5,135 nucleotides of DNA, from the NCBI GenBank assembly GCA_913061385.1, contig CAJXTM010000375.1:1-5135 (forward strand), given 5' to 3'. The DNA comes from an uncultured Rhodopirellula sp. Lineage in GTDB: Bacteria; Planctomycetota; Planctomycetia; Pirellulales; Pirellulaceae. A program made the translations under genes and the position numbers. The stretch's first letter is position 1, and each line of letters begins with the position of its first letter. Below the pieces are notes generated by a model. That model made no database searches and had not been told where the DNA came from. It was given only the letters and a program-made list of their open reading frames with translations. This document shows positions 1-5,135 of this stretch, piece by piece.

Positions 1-33
1 TCGTCGGCAGCGTCAGATGTGTATAAGAGACAG
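1..33 (+). other. Nextera read-1 transposase adapter (technical sequence)
   Basis: The first 14 bases (TCGTCGGCAGCGTC) followed by AGATGTGTATAAGAGACAG at 15-33 are the standard Illumina Nextera read-1 adapter, whose last 19 bases are the Tn5 mosaic end. This is library sequence and not part of the genome. Genomic DNA starts at 34. The left edge is therefore an arbitrary tagmentation cut, and nothing upstream of 34 should be read as promoter or coding sequence. Confidence 0.98.
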
Positions 34-3000
34 GTACAGGATCACTGCTTTTGATCATTGTTCTGACGGTTGTTGGCGTTGTGATTCGCAGCAGTGGTGG
101 AGAGTGGCGACACATCGGCCTGTTGCCGTTGGCTGCAGCACTGTATTTTACCTGCATTGCAGCTTCATCCACGCAGACGGGTGACGTGGCTCCGTTGCTG
201 CTCAGTTTGCCAATCCTGTCAGCAGGCGACGTTGTTCGTCTGGATGTGAACAATATCCCGACTTGGCAGGTCAATATTTCAATGTTTGGGATTTTGATTT
301 TTCTTGTCAGTGTTGCTGGGTTCATCTCTTCACAGATGAAGAGCTTCGCAGATTACCGCATGCCATTGCGTATTGGATCTGTGTTCCTCGTCTTTGCCGC
401 GGTTCTGATGCAGCGAGATAGCGCATCGTGGTTTTTCTGGTTGCTTGCGTCCGTCATCTTTATGTTCTTTTTTGCCGGGGCTGTCTGGGATGGATTGCGT
501 ACGGCACAAGGTCAGAGGGCGCGGACTAGGGCAGAGAAACAAACACAGCAATCAGCTGATTTTCATGTTGATGATAAGGAATCAGAAGGTGGTTCCGCCC
601 CAGTAACTGCAGTCGTTGTAATGCTCGGCTTGCTGTTGTCGTCATTGTGCTCGCCGAGCGTCGCGGATGACCCTCAGCCTCAGCAAGCGTCTGCACAGAC
701 AAAGCAGCTTGCGGATCCGCAAATCACTCTGCAAGCTGCTGACTCGATCCAGCAAACGTGGCTGGTAACGCATGTTGACGAGCGACTCACTGCCAAAGGA
801 AAAATGACCCTGACGGGTAACCCGGGAGATCGTTTCCTGCTTTTGAAATCGCCCGCAGTTTTGACGAGATTTGAAGGCGAGGGGCTTCGGCTCACGAAGT
901 CCCATTTGCCCGGAAGCGGACTTGTCTACGTGGTTAGTATCCCAGCGATCGAGGATGGAAAGAACAAGGCAGAATCAGATCAAGTCGGATCTGAAAAACT
1001 ATCAACGGACCAAACCTATCAAGTAGAGTTCGACTTCCAGGTGGAAGCGGTGAATCCAAGGAAAGGGATTGCTGTTCCTACAGGTGATGCGGCTGTGCAA
1101 AAACTTGAACTCACTTACGATGAAGCTGGGTGGGATGTGCACTGCTCCACAGCAGTCAAGATCGAGCCGATCACCGAAAAGGGGCAGGATCTAACCAGAA
1201 GTCGACTTTTGCTGGGGCCGGAGCAGGCGATCGTCATGCTGAAACCCAAGGCCCGTGATGTCACGATGGAGCAGACCAAGTTTTTTGTAGAGACATCCAA
1301 CTTATTCCTGCCAGGGCCTGGTGTTGTTGACGGTCGGCATCAAATCAATGTTCGTGCCTCCCAAGGGCAGGTTAGTGAACTGACAGTGTTTGTCCCTAGT
1401 GGACTGACGGTCAGTGATGTCGGGGGTCCCGTGGAGTCATGGCAGTTCGATGCTGATGAAGGCAGGCTGACTCTTGAGGTTTCGCCAGTGCAATCACAGT
1501 CATTCAATATTAACGTTGAAACCCAACGGGGCTTAGAACCGCTCCCTGCCGACGTGAATCTTGCTCCGCTCAGGGTAGAGGAGGCAAACGGAGAAGTGGG
1601 CTTGGTCGCCATCGCATTTGGTCCGGACGCTCAACCTGAAACACTGCAGCCAGAGCAGATGTCGACTGTTAATGTCGGTGACTTTGACTTCAGCTTGAAT
1701 ACAAACCCCGAGGCTATATTGCACCGTGTCTATCGATACGGTGCAGATGGTGGCAAGGTCGAGTTGCGAGTATCGCCGGTGGCATCAGAGGTCAGAGTGA
1801 TCAGTAACCAAGTGCTTTCGCTCGGCGATGAACGCGTCGTTCTTGCTGTGAACTTTTCAGCTGAGATATCCCGAGCAGGTTTGTTTCAGCTGAGCTTCCC
1901 CCTTCCTGCCGGTCTTGAAGTTGAGTCTCTCAGCGGGCCATCGCTCCATCACTGGGCTGAGCTAAGTGAAGACGGTCAACGTCAAATCATTTTACACCTT
2001 AATGGCAAGACGATTGGTCCGCAGAGTTTTGCATTGACGTTGACTGGCAACACGCCAACGAATGTTGCGGAGTGGGAAATTCCTCATTTTGAGCTCAATG
2101 AAGGTGTGCGTCAGACGGGGGAAATCGTCGTTCGGCCGACTACCGGAATCCGCCTGAGAACTTTGTCGCGGCAGAACGTTTCGGAAACAGACCCTCGAGC
2201 AATCGGTGGGAAATCGCCAGGGGCCTTGGCGTTTCGTCTCTTGCAACGAGACTGGAAGCTTGTTCTCGGAATCGAGAAACTTGAACCACGTATTTCCGGC
2301 AATATCTTGCAGGAAATTATACTGCGTGAGGGGCAAACTCGCTCTGCAATCATCGCGAGTTTTAATGTCCAGAATGCATCCATTCGCGCTATGGAAATTG
2401 TTCTGCCCATTAGTGACCCCGATGAAATACCAACGGCTAGTGGGAAAACGGTTAGTGACCTTGTTCAAATTGATCCCGATAAAAATCTCTGGGAAGTTCA
2501 ATTCAAACGTAGGGTGCTCGGCAAAGTTGACTTTCGAATCGAATACGAGCGCCGGGGCGACCGGAGTGAGGAAGCAGAGATGCTGCGTCTGGCTGAATTT
2601 CCGCAGGCAGGCCAATTGCCGTTCTACTTTGCTGTTCGCGCAGGCGGCAGGCTGGAAATCAAGATCGACGAGATGCCCCAGGGGTGGCAGAAAATTGATT
2701 GGAATGTTGTGCCGGCTTCGTTGCGTGATTCAGAGAATCGAAACGCGCCGGTTGTGACTCTCAAAGCTCAGAAATCTGCAGTTCCTCTGGCTGTTGAAGT
2801 GGAACGACACTCACTGGCTGATTCACTGAAATTGCGAGTTGCCAGTGGGGAATTGCTCACGGTGTTGTCACCCAAGGGTGATCAATTGACGTCTGTGGAT
2901 GTCAGCATGGAGGTCATTCAACGCAGTAGTTTGAGCGTTGGCCTACCAAAGGGTGGAGAAATCTTCAGCATTTTTGTGAATGGCGAAAGTGTTAATTCAA

Positions 3001-3926
3001 TTCGAGTCGGGGGTGAAACCAATGCATGGCAGTTTTATATCCTACCCGGCATGGACGACCGCACTGCGAACGTTCGTTTTGTCTATACCGTACCTGGTAG
3101 CGATTTGGGAAACCTGAGATTGGAAAGTCCACAGCTCAATGTTCCCTTGGAAAATATCCAGTGGAGCGTCATCGCTCCAAAGGGGTTTGAACTGACAGGT
3201 AATGATGGGAATCTTGAGCTTGTCGGTCGCACGAACCAAGCTGAATATGACCGACAATCCTACCTTTCCAAAACAACTCGAACTCGGCAACGAAAAGCTG
3301 AGCAGGCTGCTATTACACTACAGCAAGCGAATCAGTTCATCCAGAAAGGTGAACAGACGAAAGCCAACTGGGCTCTCAACAGTGTCGCCAATCAGTATGG
3401 CCTGGATGCGGCTTCCAACGAGGATGCTCGAATTCAACTCGAAAATTTGCAAACGCAACAGGCGATTGTCGGGCTCAATACTCGGCGGCAGCGATTGTTC
3501 TTGGATAATGACCGTGAGGAAACCGCGTTGGGTGATAATCAACAAATGCGTCAAGCTGCTGCTGAGAACCCCATCTTGCAACAGGATCAATTGAATTTTC
3601 AACCGCAGGAGTTGAGTCAGTTGCTCCGTGGTAATTCAACCGAGGACATTGCAACGCTGCAACGTATTGCAGGTCGGTTGGTACAGCATCAAAGAACATC
3701 GGAACCTGCTCCACAAGCAATTGTGATCAGCCTTCCCGAAGAAGGTCAGGTGTATACGTTCAGTCGTAGCGTGCAGGTAGCAGAGAATGCTCCTCTGGAA
3801 CTTGAACTGGACTTTGAATCGAGTTTGCGGTTGCCATTCCTAAAGTCAACTTTTGCACTGGGTTTGCTAGTTTGCTTCGCTGCCATGATTGGTTGGTCGT
3901 ATGGTCGAAACAGAGAAACCATGTGA
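34..3926 (+). CDS. Giant multi-pass membrane protein with repeated beta-rich extracytoplasmic domain, 5' partial, function unknown
   Basis: The frame is open from the genomic edge at 34 to TGA at 3924-3926. A TTG at 51 gives 1,291 residues, but the frame is also open in front of it (Thr-Gly-Ser-Leu-Leu) and starts inside a hydrophobic helix, so the true start is probably missing. Numbering from TTG: about five membrane helices at 1-12, 21-39, 76-93, 104-120 and 127-146; a basic then acidic linker at 150-183; a signal-like hydrophobic helix at 184-204; a long beta-rich region at 205-1060 with repeated modules near 444-493, 612-667, 778-834 and 957-1015; a Gln-rich helical stretch at 1072-1220; a last beta segment at 1228-1256; and a membrane helix at 1262-1283 with a short basic tail. 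Positive-inside charges put 205-1261 outside the cytoplasm. No catalytic motif was seen. The architecture resembles large uncharacterised planctomycete envelope proteins (impression, no search). A structural or scaffold role is only inference. No terminator is visible after the stop. Confidence 0.9.
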
Positions 3927-3996
3927 TGCTCGTGGTGCAAGCAATCAATGAGTCGGTGGGTTTCCCGTATTAAGTTTCAGACGCTGGTTGGAATCG
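3927..3996 (+). other. Short spacer between the large gene and the damaged gene
   Basis: These 70 bases hold no convincing Shine-Dalgarno sequence, sigma-70-type promoter or hairpin with a T-run. The short gap and shared direction suggest that the downstream frame was once co-transcribed with the large gene. This is inference from spacing only. Confidence 0.4.
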
Positions 3997-4780
3997 ATGT
4001 TGAAGTGCAGACCACGAGTGTTAATGCTGTCGCTTATTTCACTTGCCACGTTTGTCGGTTTTGCATGCGCTGCTGGGGGTGCTCATGTTATCGTCACGAT
4101 AGGCCAGCGTACCGACGTGCCTCCGCGTTGGCCCAAAGGCAGCGGGGGACGTTGGGAACAACGCCTGTCAAACGCCTGGATGGCACCCTTGGTTCAGCGA
4201 GTTAGTCCAAGGATGATCTGAATCGGTTGATTGCCAAACTCGCTGCGATCAAAACGGAATCCCGGCAGATTCGATTGTGTTCCCGTAAGGAGCCTCGGGG
4301 ACCTCGTTGGGGCACAAGCGTTCCGGAGGGTAATGGCATCGTGGCCATCTTCTCTATTGGCAATCAGGAGTACATAGATGAGTGGTGCAAGCAGCTTAGG
4401 GATCGCGTTTGATAAGCATTGGTTTTTCCGCCTGATTGGTCGAGGGTGTTTTCGCCTCCCATTCAATTCGGAGTGTTCGATGATTTGGCAACATGACTTT
4501 TTTGGTCGCTCCGATTGCCATTCCGCCGCCGTTGACTGTTTTTGTTCAGAATGAGCTGGTTGAACTCAATGAATTGAAAATTCCATTGAGGATTGATGTG
4601 TGTGTTGGCAACGTTCCAACCGTCTTTCATGATGCAAATGCGACAGCAGAAGAAACTTCGAAAGTGATAGCCAGAACGCCAGGTGCGCAAGGGAGTCAGA
4701 GTGCGGCGAAGAGTGTCATAAAGCACCCTTGTTGTGCGACGCAGGTGCAAATCAAAAGATTTCTCGCAGAGAGAAAATGA
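3997..4780 (+). pseudogene. Frameshifted remnant of a secreted or membrane-anchored protein gene, family not recognised
   Basis: Protein-like sequence passes through all three forward frames in a single order. From ATG 3997 to about 4137 it has a basic start (LKCRPR), a hydrophobic signal or anchor (VLMLSLISLATFVGFACAAG) and then VTIGQRTDVPPRWPK. From about 4139 to 4210 the next frame reads AAGDVGNNACQ, then GWHPWFSEL. From 4212 to the TGA at 4410-4412 a third frame reads DDLNRLIAKLAAIK and later GNGIVAIFSIGNQEYIDEWC. From 4484 to TGA 4778-4780 the second frame returns with APIAIPPPLTVFVQNELVEL and a charged end, KRFLAERK. Removing one G at 4138-4139 and one at 4211-4212 joins the first three pieces. 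About 70 bases at 4413-4483 have stops in two of the three frames and break the link to the last piece. The intact product would have been about 235-260 residues. It could instead be several tiny genes or consensus error, but ordered, composition-consistent pieces favour one decayed gene. Confidence 0.6.
4413..4483 (+). other. Non-coding gap inside the damaged gene
   Basis: The upstream piece stops at 4410-4412 and the downstream piece is open only after the TGA at 4481-4483. The frames on either side both carry stops here. The third frame is open but gives an unconvincing peptide rich in Phe, Cys and Arg. The stretch may be an insertion, a diverged segment or a replacement. No terminal inverted repeat or target duplication is apparent. 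Confidence 0.4.
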
Positions 4781-4830
4781 ACTGCTGAATGCTAGCCTTT
4801 GGGTTGGAGATGTTCGAAACAACGGACGCT

Positions 4831-4844
4831 GACGGCAGGCCGTC
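4831..4844. terminator. Possible small hairpin between convergent genes
   Basis: GACGGC and GCCGTC form a perfect six-base inverted repeat separated by two bases (realistically a five-base stem with a four-base loop). It lies in the 99-base spacer between the stop of the damaged plus-strand gene at 4780 and the stop of the minus-strand gene at 4880. No T-run follows on either strand, so an intrinsic terminator is weakly supported and the repeat may be chance in GC-rich sequence. Confidence 0.2.
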
Positions 4845-4879
4845 TAGGCCGGGCGAATTGCGGTCGTACGGTCAGTGCA

Positions 4880-5092
4880 TCACTTTTGGTTTGGTGAAAG
4901 TTGAACGCATTGTTGGGTTAAATGTTTTGCAGCTCCTGACAGTCCGTTTGTTCGCATCTGTTCAGCCTGCCCTTTGGCAAGTTCCGTGATGGAATTCATC
5001 GCATCGTCAAGGTTCAGGGTGTGCTGCTTGATGGTTGTCAGTTCAGTGCAATCTCGCGGTAGCGAATAATTCAGGTCCGCACTGGAAAATGA
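4880..5092 (-). CDS. C-terminal fragment of an unrecognised protein, 5' truncated by the library end
   Basis: On the minus strand the frame is open from the genomic edge at 5092 to TGA at 4882-4880 and gives exactly 70 residues. An apparent start further out is translated from the adapter (its Tyr-Lys-Arg-Gln comes from the mosaic end), so no true start is present. The fragment is polar, with no membrane segment. Its middle is probably alpha-helical (LTTIKQHTLNLDDAMNSITE, then LAKGQAEQMR) and it ends in a short Gln/Ser/Pro-rich tail (QCVQLSPNQK). No domain or active-site motif is visible, and I assign no function. Protein-like composition and the open frame to the edge make it more likely real than a shadow. 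It converges on the plus-strand genes with a 99-base spacer. An internal ATG could start a 39-residue peptide, but a truncated longer gene is the simpler reading. Confidence 0.5.
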   Translation of the reverse strand, partial: SFSSADLNYSLPRDCTELTTIKQHTLNLDDAMNSITELAKGQAEQMRTNGLSGAAKHLTQQCVQLSPNQK

Positions 5093-5135
5093 CTGTCTCT
5101 TATACACATCTCCGAGCCCACGAGACCGAGGCTGA
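5093..5135 (-). other. Nextera read-2 transposase adapter and i7 index (technical sequence)
   Basis: CTGTCTCTTATACACATCT at 5093-5111 is the reverse complement of the Tn5 mosaic end. CCGAGCCCACGAGAC at 5112-5126 completes the Nextera read-2 adapter. The next eight bases, CGAGGCTG at 5127-5134, match the Nextera i7 index I know as N710, and the last A fits the start of the P7 arm. None of this is genomic, so the right edge at 5092 is a random cut. Confidence 0.98.

Noticed and set aside
1992..2615. Minus-strand frame of 207 codons
   Set aside because: It lies antisense inside the large gene, with no recognisable domain and no separate start context. It is explained by the codon pattern of the sense gene.
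2206..2757. Plus-strand frame of 183 codons inside the large gene
   Set aside because: It overlaps the 1,291-codon frame completely and has an Arg/Cys-rich, low-quality composition typical of a shadow frame.
3948..4205. Plus-strand frame of 85 codons
   Set aside because: It is rich in Cys, Arg and His and overlaps the better signal-sequence frame at 3997. It is probably a shadow of the damaged gene.
3932..4393. Twelve-base direct repeat GTGGTGCAAGCA at 3932-3943 and 4382-4393
   Set aside because: A repeat of this length is expected about once by chance in a 5-kb window, and the flanking bases do not extend it.
4378..4554. Short open frame crossing the gap in the damaged gene
   Set aside because: Its composition is unconvincing (many Cys, Phe and His) and it overlaps two better protein-like pieces in other frames.
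4789..4989. Plus-strand frame of 66 codons
   Set aside because: It overlaps the more protein-like minus-strand fragment and shows no start context or domain.
15..5111. Perfect 19-base terminal inverted repeats around the window, as in a Tn5-like transposon
   Set aside because: They are engineered Tn5 mosaic ends attached to Nextera adapter arms and an index. No transposase gene lies between them.

Overview
The window is one library molecule, not a natural locus with natural ends. Positions 1-33 are an Illumina Nextera read-1 transposase adapter ending in the 19-base Tn5 mosaic end. Positions 5093-5135 are the matching read-2 adapter plus an eight-base index. Genomic DNA runs only from 34 to 5092, and the genes at both edges are cut by tagmentation. 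The base composition is mid-GC. The very long, mostly extracytoplasmic, beta-rich membrane protein and the lack of clear Shine-Dalgarno sites suggest a planctomycete, perhaps Pirellulaceae-like. That assignment is an impression from protein style; no search was run.

Layout. (1) 34-3926, plus strand: one reading frame of at least 1,291 codons, open at its 5' edge. It encodes a multi-pass N-terminal membrane module, a basic cytoplasmic linker, a signal-peptide-like internal helix, and a region of about 1,050 residues predicted outside the cytoplasm. That region carries at least four degenerate copies of a beta-sheet module, then a Gln-rich helical segment, and the protein ends in a C-terminal membrane anchor. 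I do not recognise a named family or function. (2) 3997-4780, plus strand: what looks like one protein of roughly 235-260 residues with a signal sequence, now spread over all three forward frames by two +1 shifts and a stop-containing gap. I call it a pseudogene, though consensus error is not excluded for the shifts. (3) 4781-4879: a short convergent spacer with a small GC-rich inverted repeat. (4) 4880-5092, minus strand: the last 70 codons of an unrecognised gene that runs off the window.

The large gene and the damaged gene are co-directional and 70 bases apart, so the second may have been its operon partner. The minus-strand gene converges on them. No RNA gene, CRISPR array, natural mobile element or origin was seen.
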